In this document: positions 36,655 through 47,551 of the stretch, in pieces | Numbering within the stretch: the stretch's first letter is position 1 | How the letters are laid out: the number at the start of each line of letters is the position of its first letter | Assembly: GCF_041956535.1 (NCBI RefSeq) | Contig: NW_027192196.1 | Coordinates: 328,921-392,920, forward strand | Length of the DNA: 64,000 nt | Reading direction: 5' to 3' | Source: Calcarisporiella thermophila CBS 279.70 | Taxonomy: Eukaryota > Calcarisporiellomycota | Translations under genes and position numbers: made by a program | Notes under the pieces: model-generated | Told to the model about the DNA's origin: nothing | Database searches by the model: none | The model's input: the letters and a program-made list of their open reading frames with translations, nothing else

Positions 36655-36810
36655 TGTGCAATTATTATTCGTGAAAATTCACGATTAAAATTTGCACATT
36701 ATTGAGTATCGACATATGTGATAGCGTGTATAGTAGTAGCTATTACATAAGTCGATAGCAAATAATAATATAGCAAAAGATACTACAGTATCCTTTGCTA
36801 TATTATTATT
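36648..36810. repeat. Three consecutive stem-loops in a 3' spacer
   Basis: Stem 1: 36648..36661 pairs with 36692..36705 (14 of 14), with an inner CGTGAA/TTCACG pair. Stem 2: 36710..36725 pairs with 36739..36754 (14 of 16). Stem 3: 36761..36777 pairs with 36794..36810 (17 of 17) with an inner GATAC/GTATC pair. They lie end to end between two convergent genes. A foldback (MITE-like) element, structured RNA or transcription end are all possible. Confidence 0.8.
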
Positions 36811-37319
36811 TTCAGAATTACATTATATTCTCCAATTGCTTATTATTTGCGAATGTTTTTTTACTACTTTTGCTACAATACAATTATAGTTGTATGTATT
36901 TGTGTATCGACTATACATATATATTTAGTTTGCTTGATCTTTTTCAATATCTTACTACTATACTGAATTATAGAATTACCAAGAGGTTTAAACAATAAAA
37001 TTAAGTAGTACATTTTCTGCAGTGTTTTTTCTTACATTTATCAATTACCGATATATTGTCCATACCTTAGTTGGGGATGATTGTTTTTATACCTTGACTC
37101 ATCTTTCTTAGAGACAAAATTGCAGCACAAACGCAACACTCTTTAAAACCGTGCTTTAGACATGAGGCTCATTCTCTAATTTATAATGTATAATGTATTT
37201 ATTCTAAGAATAAGGATGAGTATATTTTTGGCGAGGGGTAATGTAATTATTAAGCAAATACAAATTCCAGTATACATGAAGGAGAGAGAATTAAAGAGAG
37301 AATCTTGTATCAACCCACA
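36811..37319. other. AT-rich remainder of convergent spacer
   Basis: About 500 bp, very AT-rich, no supported gene. It separates the stem-loop cluster from the SNARE gene stop. Confidence 0.4.
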
Positions 37320-38536
37320 TTACATGATAATCACAAGGAATAGAAGAATAATAAGAATAATTATGAGGAAGCAGATGCAGTAGGAAGATTTTGAATCTGA
37401 TTTCAGCATGGTATTAGCAGGTGGATAATAAATTTAGAAATCCCAAGAACGAACCTTCATTCCGCTTTAGAAAATCTTTGACTCGCCGCAGAGCTCCCTT
37501 GAGCTTGTCTTGAGTCTTCGAAACTGTGTCGTCAAGTTCGCTGAGAATTCTATAAATGGTGCCAGCTCGAATTAATTATCTGCCCTGAAAACACAATAGA
37601 TATAAAAAAGCCTCTCTAAACAAAAAAGACTACCCATGTTGGAGCTCAAGCTCATCTCCCATGTCTAGTGCCATGTGCCTTAATCGACCAACCGTACCCG
37701 ACACATGCTCTAGTTCCTCGTCTTGCTCTTGCATCAAAACCTAGAGGCAGAGGAACAAAAATATGGATATGAACATCGTGGAGATCACAGCGAACTAAAG
37801 GTGTATATCAGATCGCCTGTAGGTACCATTTGGTGTTGTTGCTCATTCTCAATGAAACGTTGGTTGCTTGATACATATTCCTGGAATGCCTCGGATTTTT
37901 TGGTGTCTCTTTGTCTACTTCCACTCCCTGTGCTCTGCAAGACAATGAAGCAAAAGGTGAATATAGGAAAATACTCCCTATTTAATTAAAAAACACGTGC
38001 TTTATCTTGTCTACTCCTTCGCGAAGGGTTATTCAAGGTATATTTCATGTCTTCCACTTGTTTCCTTACTCGATCGATAAAGTATCGCCTCGAATCAATC
38101 TCTTGAAATGATAGGTTAAACTTCTCTGGATTCTCTTCTACAACCTGTATCTTCATGAATCAATAGGATGACACGGGTTAAGGATCATCAAACGCAAATG
38201 AATATAAACTTGCATATTGCATCATTTTTGGATGAAAAGGATATTTATTGTATCTTCCAAATCGGCGAGATCACTTTCGATAGACCCTAACTGTACCATG
38301 AGATCTTCCGCGGAGCCTTTAAGTTCCTCAGAGTCAGAAGAAGACATTTGAAATATTCTATTCCATGATTCGAAGAGAGTGATAGCATTGGAGAGCGATT
38401 GCTCAACCTCGCTAAAATATTCGATAATGATCAATAATTAGCAATTACGAATATTAATGGAGTTGGATAAAGTGGGCTCAGAGCATTAAAGAAATTTATA
38501 CCTTTTCACCGTAAAAAATGGGTCATTAGACATCAT
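37320..38536 (-). CDS. TLG1: Syntaxin-6/Tlg1-type endosomal t-SNARE
   Basis: Seven exons: 38502..38536, 38245..38411, 37995..38146, 37827..37934, 37634..37740, 37455..37549 and 37320..37396; 246 aa (human STX6 255), phases close. The N-terminal syntaxin-6 domain is [30 protein letters not shown] and [20 protein letters not shown]. The SNARE motif runs [40 protein letters not shown] and [21 protein letters not shown] single C-terminal anchor, [19 protein letters not shown], follows. It acts in endosome-to-Golgi fusion. The intron between exons 2 and 3 is of AT-AC type with U12-like signals (separate entry). One other intron uses a weak GTTTTT donor. Confidence 0.92.
38147..38244 (-). other. 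Probable U12-type AT-AC intron in the SNARE gene
   Basis: Reading the minus strand, the exon ends ...ACAATAA and the intron begins ATATCCTTTTC, the exact U12-type donor. TCCTTAAC, the U12 branch consensus, lies in the 3' part, and the intron ends ...GATAC before AGGTTGTA. Splicing here gives DLEDTI-K-VVEENP, the same length as DETISIVEANP in human STX6. No GT donor occurs before the in-frame stop. The branch-to-acceptor distance, about 31 nt, is longer than usual. Confidence 0.75.
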
Positions 38537-39181
38537 TTTTCTTTAATCGGCCTTCAATCAAACTTATTCAACCTTGCCATATAGAATCAACCTTTAAAAT
38601 GCTATGGATTTGCTGCGCCAACGGTGGCAATACTTAGCTTTAAAAATCTCAAAAATGTATTGAAGAGAGACGATCGAAAAAAAAAACTCTCCTGCCATTT
38701 TATATTTTCAACTAAAATATAATCCAGATAAAATATTGTCATATAAAATATAATCCTTGAGTGTATTTTTTTTTGAACTGCTTTGTTCTAGGATTGTACT
38801 CTATTTATCGTTTTGCCTTGTATTATTTATTAACCATCTCACGTCTTGCTCGCTTTTTTGCATCCAAACCTCTTGACCCATCTCTCTACTATGTATTTGA
38901 TTAGACATCCTTCCGATAGTTGCTACAATGGCATAGAAGAAAAATCTTGTAAAAACTAAATAAAATAGAATTTACAATGTACAATTGTAACAGAATATCC
39001 GCAAAAAAATTCTTTTTGGGAACTGAAGATATCGAGACTCTCAAGAATTTGTGAAGTATTAAACTACAACGATTTCACATTTCTGGATATCATCGGGCCA
39101 GAGATAAACTCGAGAATATACTCTCCATCATAATTGGTTATATTCACAATGTGGTTTGAAAGATACATTAAATACAAATCG
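38537..39181. other. AT-rich spacer
   Basis: About 640 bp upstream of the SNARE gene and downstream of the next minus-strand gene. No supported features. Confidence 0.4.
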
Positions 39182-40453
39182 CTAGACGAATTTCAGCTCT
39201 ACGTTGCCCATTTGGCTAGTGAGACGGCAGCTCTGAGGACCTTGACCCCCACGCTGGCCTACCTTTCGACTGTCTGTGTTCGTCGAGTAGAAGACATTTG
39301 CATCATTGATTATGGCTCGTCCCAAAAATGGTTTGGTTTCGATGTCAATGCTACCTCGAAAATGTGAAGGCTAGGTTCAAAAGATTTGATTAATAAGATA
39401 TTCAACTTTTTTTTCTCTGATAGCACCTACCAACTCGAAATAGCCTTGGCCTGTTTTTGTGCTGCCCGATATTGAAACTTGAGCATCGGCTGGGTACTTC
39501 CAAGTCATCTCTATCTTGCCAGTATTTGTGCTAATTATGTTTTCGCCTTGCGATACAGCGACATCACCCTTGATCTCACCAAGGTCGCTTAAGCCGGAAA
39601 TGGATTGAGCTTGTACATTCTAGTGGTGATTGCGTAGGAAATTATTGAAATAAGAACTCCAATAATTAAGGTCAAAGGGGTTACTTACGCTAAAATTAAT
39701 CTCCCCCACATTGGTCTTCAAACTCATCCTACCAGTTATATTTACATTCGACACCTCCCATGATCCAACATCACCTTTCACATCTACGTTCTGGAATCCT
39801 AGAGGAAGGTATATGCGCAATTTGGTTCGCATACATCCTAGCCTACCATGTGACCCTTTGATGCGATATATATTACCGTTCTGCTCCACAGACACATCAA
39901 CTACGTCCGAGGATCGGTATATTTTAACCATGGCGGTGTTTCCCGATGCATTTGTGATATATCCCTTAAAATTATCCCCTAAATCGCCCAAAGAAAACTC
40001 AAGATTTGGGTAGGTTGCTTGGTCCCATTGCATAGTGAGAGGATGGCTATCGATTGATTCAGGATCCTGCTGGATAAGACAGCCACGACGAAAACCAAAT
40101 TTAACCACAATCTAAATGAATAACCATGTCAACTTGATAAACTCAGTTCCAGTAGAACATCCCATCTTCACTTACTGGGGCTATGATGGCAATGGCTATA
40201 ATGACGGCTAAAAATCCAACTATCCATTTAAATGCCCTAGGAGTGCATCCTCCGAAACAAAATTTTAAGTATCGCTTGGCTATATCAGAATTGCAAGTAT
40301 TATAATCAGAGAGCTTCACAGAGCAGTTTTTATGTGCTTACGTTTTGCAGCCGGGATGTAATAAGCTTGTATCGGCGTTGGTACATTTGGATCGTACATT
40401 GAGAAATAATAAAAGTGTATGGTATAATCGATGTAAAGATGTGTCTTCTCCAT
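39182..40453 (-). CDS. Type II membrane protein with beta-repeat (DUF4097/adhesin-like) ectodomain
   Basis: Exons 40342..40453, 40176..40279, 39689..40111, 39427..39619 and 39182..39354; 334 aa, phases close. A short cytosolic tail (MEKTHLYIDYTIHFYYFSMY, PTPIQAYYIPAAKPKRY) precedes one membrane segment (FKWIVGFLAVIIAIAIIAP). The ectodomain is beta-rich with repeating short strands such as TKLRIYLPLGFQNVDVKGDV, VSNVNITGRMSLKTNVGEIN and ISGLSDLGEIKGDVAVS, the look of DUF4097 putative adhesins. It ends RLTSQMGNVELKFV. Topology and domain plan resemble the protein at 45.5-47.2 kb. Cell-surface role inferred. Confidence 0.7.
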
Positions 40454-41503
40454 TCTATTTAAATATCTGGTTCCTCTTCAGGGACAGATCCATTTATTTG
40501 TGGCTGTGAATTTACTCTTGGCAACAATTATCCATAGATGGTATATTCTGCAATCATGTCGCATTTATAATACCAAGTAAGCAAATCAAAAATCTCTTCT
40601 CGAATACGTATGCGAGAGAACCTTAAATTCTTATTGCAGCACAAAGAACAGTCATCTTATATTTCCACTGAATAAGGTTCTTTTGAATAATGCATCATTA
40701 TTCCCAGAAATAAAACCACACCTTGACCTTCGGGAAAGATCGAAACACTAAACGTGCATTTCATATATATGGCTCATTTCTCAACTACTATCTTTGGCTA
40801 TAACTTTCCTTTCTACTAAGCCACTGTTATTTATAAATATATTATCACTGGTTAGATAAAATTATGTACAAACCCTCCTAGTTCAAAAAGAACTAACATG
40901 TGCACAGATATTCGTAAATAGGATAAGAAAATTTTGTTTATGGTTAAAATAATCACGATAGTGTTGTTTCGATAGTGTTGTTAATAAAGACTAGAAATAG
41001 AACAGAGAGGTCAGAAAGTAGTTTATGAGTAGTTAACATAGCCTGCATAGAGTAGTCTGGATATTCATTATATTAGGCGACGCAGCTTGATCTGTTTTCT
41101 GTAATAGCCATGCTTCTTTTCTGTTTACGGACGGATACGATAGAGTCAAATGTTATAATGACGTGCAGAGAAGATATAACCATAACCATTGGCGACATAT
41201 TAAACCCCATGAAATGAAATAAGCGCTATTACGAGTGAGTTGGTAGGTATCTAAGAAGCTACTCACAAGAATATTATTTACGAGGGGATGAACGAGATTA
41301 TTATAAGGAAAATATTTATTACGGATAGAAGGAAAAATATAAAATATCTGAATATCTAATCATATTTCCTTCTAAATAGACCTTTCTAATAAGATTTTCA
41401 ATTATTGTTAAGAATATTGTGAACTATTACTAAATTTAATTATAAGAAACGTAAAGATGAAAGCGATGACATGTGTCTGGTGCCAACTCTAAACCGTCGG
41501 ATT
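40454..41503. other. 1-kb AT-rich spacer
   Basis: No gene, repeat or RNA recognised between the membrane-protein gene start and the stop of the small secreted peptide gene. Confidence 0.4.
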
Positions 41504-41746
41504 TTAATGGTAATATCCGTATCCATCGTTAGGAGGTGGACGAACCACTGGACCACCCTGGTAACCAGGGTAAACTGGGTAAACTGGGTAAGGTTGCGGA
41601 GGAGGAGGAGGAGGATACAACAGCGCATGCTTCTTTGCAAGGAGCAAAGCAAGCAGACCTAGGGTTCGTTTCTCGTGAGCCGGAGCGGCTTCAGTGGTAG
41701 CCACAAGAGCCAGGACAGCAGAAACAAGAAAGGCAGTAATCTTCAT
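41504..41746 (-). CDS. Small secreted Pro/Tyr-rich peptide
   Basis: 80 aa, single exon. Signal peptide MKITAFLVSAVLALVATTEA with cleavage expected near A-A-P, then APAHEKR, whose Lys-Arg is a Kex2-type processing site. The mature part has LGLLALLLAKKHALL, then PPPPPPQPYPVYPVYPGYQG and ends DGYGYYH. The Pro/Tyr/Gly tail is typical of cell-wall or adhesive structural peptides. No cysteine is present outside the signal. Not a recognised family; possibly a cell-wall or secreted effector-like protein. Confidence 0.7.
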   Translation of the reverse strand: MKITAFLVSAVLALVATTEAAPAHEKRTLGLLALLLAKKHALLYPPPPPPQPYPVYPVYPGYQGGPVVRPPPNDGYGYYH

Positions 41747-43371
41747 GATGAAATTAAATGACCGTGTGGGGTTTAAACGACTGGGAGTGTTGTTATAGAG
41801 TGGTTGAGTTGAGTGAGATGCTTTTCTAAAGAATAACCACCCCTTTTTATACCCATGATGAAGGTCCGAAGTTTAGCACTCGTTAACATCATCTAATATA
41901 CTTGGTTTCAGTCCTCGACACTTTCAAAGCGTAGCATTAGCCCTGGTGTATAAATCTCAATTGGTCCGAGTTTCGAATATAATTGCCCTGTATTGTTGCC
42001 ACGGTTTTGTAAGCATTAAGGTATTTTGCCAATTTAGGAATTATGTATTATTTCAATGCTTATCGAGGGCGCATTCCATGTTTGAAAATTCTATTACACT
42101 ATCACTTCACTACTGAAAGAAGCAAGCTGGCCACCACTTAGGATATCTTAAATCGAACGTTGAAGGGTTTTAAAATGAGTTTTATTAACACTTCTCAGGA
42201 TATATTGCTGAGGGACAACGAATTGGCCTATATTTACTTTTAATTCTCATACTCGAGTATTAATGTATTTTCACGCCAAAAAACTGAATAAATAATAGAA
42301 ATACATTAATATCAAAATTAAGCTATGAGCGCGAACGGGGTAGTTGGTCATATCAGCGTTGGGATTGTTTCCCTTGGTACGACACTGTCAAGGTAGGGAA
42401 TACCGCAAATGCAAAGCGCACGAGACAATGGGCACTGCGCAGAGCACATTGACCATGTCTTTTATTTTGAAACCTGATCCGTGGAATATTACTAAATTTG
42501 GTTAGAGAAACTAGCCTTATACACGAGGAATTGTCGGCTGTTTAACCCGCCCTCATTATGTAAACTTATACTCTCTAAGCCATTAGAAGAGGCTCTCTTG
42601 TATCGCGGTCCTGAAATTTAATCGACATTAGTCAGTTTAAGAACAAAATATAAAAACGCTTACCCTACACGAATCAATCAACACCAGCCTGCTATTTCAT
42701 TCTTGAGTTCAGCCATTCTTTATGTGAGCACTCAACCATATCGGATAGTGTCTTCGGCAAAGTAATAGAAGTTTATAATCTAATGCAGTTAGTTTGCCAA
42801 ATCAGCCAAATAAAATAATGTCATGAATAAAATATTAAGACGATTCAATTGACCGATGATTATTCAATTTCTCTCAAGTCATCGCCAGGAAGGATTAGGA
42901 TTTCCTTTTGACATATTAGTTGAGTTGCTAGTGGCAATCTAGATAAAAAGTTCCAAATTGCCTTTTTAAGCCACATTCAATGTATAGGATGAATACAAAT
43001 ATAAAAGTATATCGCGAACATTCGCATTTATATATATTTGACCTTGCATTGTATATTGTATATTGATAGCGTGTGTTCAGAGTTGTTTTACTTCTAATAC
43101 TCCTGATCCGTCATCCATGCAAGATATTCGGCTTCGCATTTTAAAGTTGATATATGGTCTTTATCACATAATAATTGCTCTTTCTATGCACGCGGTAGGG
43201 ATTTATACGAGTTCAGATATGCAACTTTTAATACATACAGGTAGCCTATAAATACGCGCAAAAAAAGAAAATATAGAAGAGAGATAAAAACAAGATACAA
43301 ACTGTACAATATCCCCTATACATAAAAATAGATAATATATACAAAATAATATTGTGCACATAAACATGTTT
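41747..43371. other. 1.6-kb gene-poor AT-rich region
   Basis: Upstream of the secreted-peptide gene. A moderately GC-richer patch at about 42330-42480 does not carry an open frame or recognisable RNA. Nothing else supported. Confidence 0.4.
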
Positions 43372-44088
43372 TCAAGCTCCAAATTTTTTGGGTTTGAAGC
43401 TCTGGCTGACATACAACTCAAGCTTCTTGGTTTCACTGTTAAGATTGACCAGGGCTCGGTCGAGATCAGCATCACTCAGCAGTGGAGTGAGATTGCGAGT
43501 GGTAGAGTGGCGGTAGAAGAGCACTCCCATGACTTCGGTCCCCAAGCAATCCATCACGACACAGCAGAGCTCGTCGTAAGTAACGTCGAGCGGCAGACGT
43601 GCGACGAAAATATCCTCCACCGTGATGATTTTGACCCGGAATCGGGTGCGATCCGCATCGGTCTTTTGGAACGGGGTATTAGATCCTACCTTCTCCGTCG
43701 AAGCAACTCTGCTAGGTTTTTGAGATGGGGCCATATCATCGTCCCACACGAATGTACCAGAATCAGCACGTTTGCGTCGCGCAAACTTTTCGACTACCTG
43801 GAAGTAGTGAGCCGGTACCAGGCCTCGCACGTTCGTCAGAGGGTTACTTGCCTCATACCAGTAGGGGTTATACTCATGAAGCACATGAAAGAAATCCCCT
43901 TGCCGAAAAGAGAGCTCTCCACGTTCTGGGTGCGGGGCACGATGGTCGCAAAGTGCCTTGATGACCTTTTGTGGAGCTCCAATGGAAGGGTCGTTCCGAA
44001 TAGGGATGCTGATTGGGAGGGAGATACGGTCCTTGGATACTTTGCTTTTCTGGCCTGAAAAGCGTCTAGTCCCTAGAGTGACGGTCAT
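43372..44088 (-). CDS. Bem1/Scd2-like scaffold with one SH3 and a PB1 domain
   Basis: 238 aa from the ATG at 44088 (MTVTLGTRRFSG); an in-frame ATG at 44193 would add 35 hydrophobic/Cys-containing residues of uncertain value. SH3 domain (about 32-95): PQKVIKALCDHRAPHPERGE, LSFRQGDFFHVLHEYNPYWY and LVPAHYFQVVE, closest to the second SH3 of Bem1/Scd2. After a basic linker, a PB1 domain (about 150-238) runs TRFRVKIITVEDIFVARLPL to LLSDADLDRALVNLN, whose acidic OPCA-like part is DADLDRAL. The first SH3 and the PX domain of Bem1 are absent. It should link a Cdc42 GEF or NADPH oxidase regulator to partners. Confidence 0.82.
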   Translation of the reverse strand: MTVTLGTRRFSGQKSKVSKDRISLPISIPIRNDPSIGAPQKVIKALCDHRAPHPERGELSFRQGDFFHVLHEYNPYWYEASNPLTNVRGLVPAHYFQVVEKFARRKRADSGTFVWDDDMAPSQKPSRVASTEKVGSNTPFQKTDADRTRFRVKIITVEDIFVARLPLDVTYDELCCVVMDCLGTEVMGVLFYRHSTTRNLTPLLSDADLDRALVNLNSETKKLELYVSQSFKPKKFGA

Positions 44089-45525
44089 TATGCTCAGAGT
44101 GAAGCAGAGAAACGGAGAAAAGTATGGACAGGTATATTTTTGATTTTGTCTGCTCAGGGTTGTCTGGGCGCAGAAGAGCAGACATTTTCTCATGAAAGAT
44201 TAATGACGGCTCTTTATATTTTCCCAAAGGTGATAAATTCATTCACCGATGTTGCACAAGTATGAGGAAAAAAAAGGGCTTACATAAAAAATAGAGTTAG
44301 CAGATCTTATTCAATATAGAATAAAATAAGCTGAAATATTGATGACAAAATCCCTTCCGTATTCCCCCCTACATATAGAGTAAAGAACTTAACTAAAAAA
44401 ATGGGTTCGCGTGATTCAACTTGATTTCTCATGTCGGTTTTTATGAAACGTCAACACCTTTCAGAATTGGACCAGGGGAAATTCCTTGTGGAAGGGGGTT
44501 GAGCGCTAGAGTTTGGGCGGCAAACAATATCTTTGGTGAAGCTATGGGTAACCTTCAACCAAAAGGCGGATCAAAGATACAGTACCCAAGCCTGATATTA
44601 CTGATATAAGAAGCATTGCAAGGATGAGTTGTGTAGAAATAGCGTTGATTTTATGTTGATGCTTCGTTGATGTAAACTTGGGAAGAATCAGCAAACTTAT
44701 TCGGCTTTAAACTGCCGGTGGCAAAAGGAGGCGCTTGGTAAGATGAGAAATGCGTGGGTCATTGTAAAAGCTTGATTACCATGCCTCCTTGAATTGGATA
44801 GTACTGTGATGTCTACAGTCAAAAATAAACTTTATCTCCTTCTCTATTCCTCTTTCGCAGCTCTTCGGAATACGGCCAAGTTGCACATCCAGCCTCCCAA
44901 GTTTCTTAGAGTCACGCGCTTTCGTCACCTTCTCTCACCTTATCTTCCAGTTTTAACTAAAAATGAATAGACCCAACAGTCCTAGCCAGATTTATTTCAA
45001 CTCTAAGAAAATGGGTGTAATTGTCCTCCCACTCCCCCAAGAAACCAACTCTTCTCTTTTATATTATACAACATTCAGTTCACTGCGTTTCCGACCATCC
45101 ATTATGGCTTAATGGCTGAGAAAACCTATTTTTATTGTCTTATTTTCTTGCTAAACATGAACCATGTATTTATTAAAGAAATAAAATAACATAGACGACG
45201 ATGGGAGGGACTTATAGCAGAATAAGCCTTTAACTGTTTACTTCTTTTAGAGTCGATATGAATGAAAGTATAATCTTTCCCTGCTCCACAATTAAAATAT
45301 CCTGGGAGGATAGGTGAAGGGATTTACGCTGTACCACAGAAGGTGAGAATTTTCTTGATCATGCTTAGAGGCTGATTCATTGTAGCATTGGCCGCAGCCT
45401 CACAGCCTAGGAGTCATCGGCCTATGGACTTCACCCAATATTTCCAGTGGTCAATTTCGTTCTATCAACTGAGTGAATCAACTCGGAAATTTGGAGGGTG
45501 CAAATTACAAAAAAACTAAGGAATC
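44089..45525. other. 1.4-kb spacer, divergent promoter region
   Basis: Between divergent starts of the SH3-PB1 gene and the second type II membrane-protein gene. Pyrimidine-rich stretches around 44830-44950 and 45020-45060 look promoter-like. No gene supported. Confidence 0.4.
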
Positions 45526-47188
45526 ATGAGCAGATTGGTCTCGAAAACATCTCCTCCAATTCCATTAGAAAAGTTTCATAGTTCCCCACCACCACCATAT
45601 GCACCGCCCAATCCTTATTATAATTATGCAAGTACCAGTGACCTCACTCATTCACTAACAGATGAGCATCCATCCTTAGCACAATCGTCACTTCCCACAC
45701 CTCTACCCTCCTCACAAGAACGCTTTTCCTACGGAATTGATCAAAAGTATCCAAATGCTCCCACCTTTGAAACATTAGAAAACGTCCCAAGAATTCCACC
45801 CGTTAGTGAAGATTTCAGAGAAGAACATGCTCCTTCTGCACCTACCTTAGTGAACGAGATCCCGAATGTACCATTGAAGGTCACGGATGATCCCAAACAC
45901 ACCAGCGATGTATGGGGTGCCCCAAAAGGTATCAACCGATCAAATTACAAGGAATATGATATGCTCTATCTAGAGGAAATTCCATTCTTATTCGACTGTA
46001 AATAATAATTGCGTTGGTGTATAATAGGAAAACGTGTTTGTCAGTTTTTTTGGGGGGGGTGCAGTCGAAAAACATTTATTATTATAATTTCTATTGTGTC
46101 AGTGATAATTGTGGCCGGAGTGATAGTAGGAGTGAGTTGCTATATTCAAATATTTCAATATAGCTCGGAATTGACACAATAGTATGTCGTTACATTATAG
46201 GCTCTCTATGGCGGGTACAACAGTTACTGTGATGGTCTGAACACAGACAAACAAGAGATGAATCCTTTAGTTTTCGACTGGGATCCTGTGCGGTCACCAT
46301 ACCTTGAGCTACTACTTAGTAGGTTCTCTAGAGAGCTCTACGCCACTATTTCTCCCTCATCAGATGCTTTAGCGCACATACGTTTGACTCGCTCAGAAGC
46401 CTCTATGCAATTAACCTTCGCTGAATCCGGAAACCATGTACGAGTGATGGCAACATCTTCGGCGCCAAGCGACTTTGATTTCTCTCTCCCCTTTAAGTGC
46501 CACAAAGCGATGCTTCACGTATGGCTTCCACCCAACATTAATAATGTAACGGTGGAGTATGGTATGTCAGGGGAATGGGTGATTAACGCCACCAATGTAG
46601 AATTTCTAAAGATGCACATCACTGATTCATCCGTCTCATTTAATGTAGGCGATTATTTATTCTTGCATGATTTTTGAACTTATTTTAACCTCTTTTAATT
46701 TTTTTTGATTTAATTGTCTCTAGAATGCTGAAATTCAAGCAATTGATGTAGCAAGTCTCTCGGGAGAGATCAGTGGTAGTCTCAGAGTCGGCAACGGTAC
46801 GCAACGAGTGAGGACAGACACAGGTGAGCAACGACTACACATGAACTTCTCATCCTATGATGCTGTCGCGATCATGGGGAGCTCCTTATCAGGAGAAGTT
46901 AGCTACCGATTAGTAAGTGATGCCTATTTTTCATTACTCCATGCTTTTGTTTAAACCACTTCTTATTGGTATGCTTGTCTTGAATAGTCGGATGACTTCA
47001 CCGGACCATTTGAAGTCTCCAGCACAAATGCTTATGTCGAGATGTTGACAGCCAAGAACATCAGTTATAAGGAAAACTTCAAGAACAGCAAAAAGGGCTT
47101 CCATCAGGGCGATGGCAATGGCAATGCTTCCCAATCGTGCAGCGTTTATTCTGAAGACGGCATTGCGAGACTAGGATTTTTTGAATGA
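45526..47188 (+). CDS. Second type II membrane protein with beta-rich ectodomain
   Basis: Exons about 45526..45997, 46065..46131, 46201..46644, 46724..46912 and 46988..47188. The cytosolic part (158 aa) is Pro/Ser-rich (PPPPYAPPNPYYNYAS). Exon 2 encodes a membrane segment, KTFIIIISIVSVIIVAGVIV. The ectodomain (LYGGYNSYCDGLNTDKQEMN, MLHVWLPPNINNVTVEYGMS, VASLSGEISGSLRVGNGTQR) has repeated short strands like the protein at 39.2-40.5 kb. Exons 2-5 close in phase, but exon 1 to exon 2 misses by one base; a T7-G8 homopolymer lies in that intron. Either the junction is wrong or the sequence has an error. Confidence 0.6.
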
Positions 47189-47551
47189 GAATTTTATTAG
47201 ACAACCTTTCACTTTTCATTGTACTCCTTTATTTATATCATTTTCTTTATTATTACAGTGTTTTCCATAATTTTATATTTGGTATTCCTCTTCACTCCTC
47301 TGTTCCTTTACCACCTATTTTTCTCCTCCTGACATGTAGTCAATTCATTGTAAATAAGAGATTTTTTGGCAATATGTTCATGTCTATTTGCCAATTCCAA
47401 ATTTGCCGCCAAACTTTTTATTTTTGACCCTCATTGATTATATTGTCTCTACGCTCGCATGAATATATATTGAATTTTGTTAACGCGAACATAAGAAATA
47501 ACTATAATATAAAATGAATAAAATATGCTAAATAATTCCCAGTAGGATGGG
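47189..47551. other. Convergent spacer
   Basis: 363 bp between stops of the membrane-protein gene and the ATPase gene; AT-rich with T-runs, nothing else seen. Confidence 0.45.

Noticed and set aside
36788-36797. GTATCCTTT as another U12 donor
   Set aside because: It is part of the perfect palindrome in a non-coding spacer, with no exon context.
41560-41615. Short tandem repeat (GGTAAACTG units)
   Set aside because: It is the Tyr-Pro-Val repeat coding region of the secreted peptide, not an independent repeat.
42330-42480. GC-richer patch resembling a tRNA or 5S gene
   Set aside because: No A/B-box pair or cloverleaf could be drawn.
43354-44058. 234-codon plus frame antisense to the SH3-PB1 gene
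   Set aside because: Shadow of the real minus-strand gene, whose domains are unmistakable.
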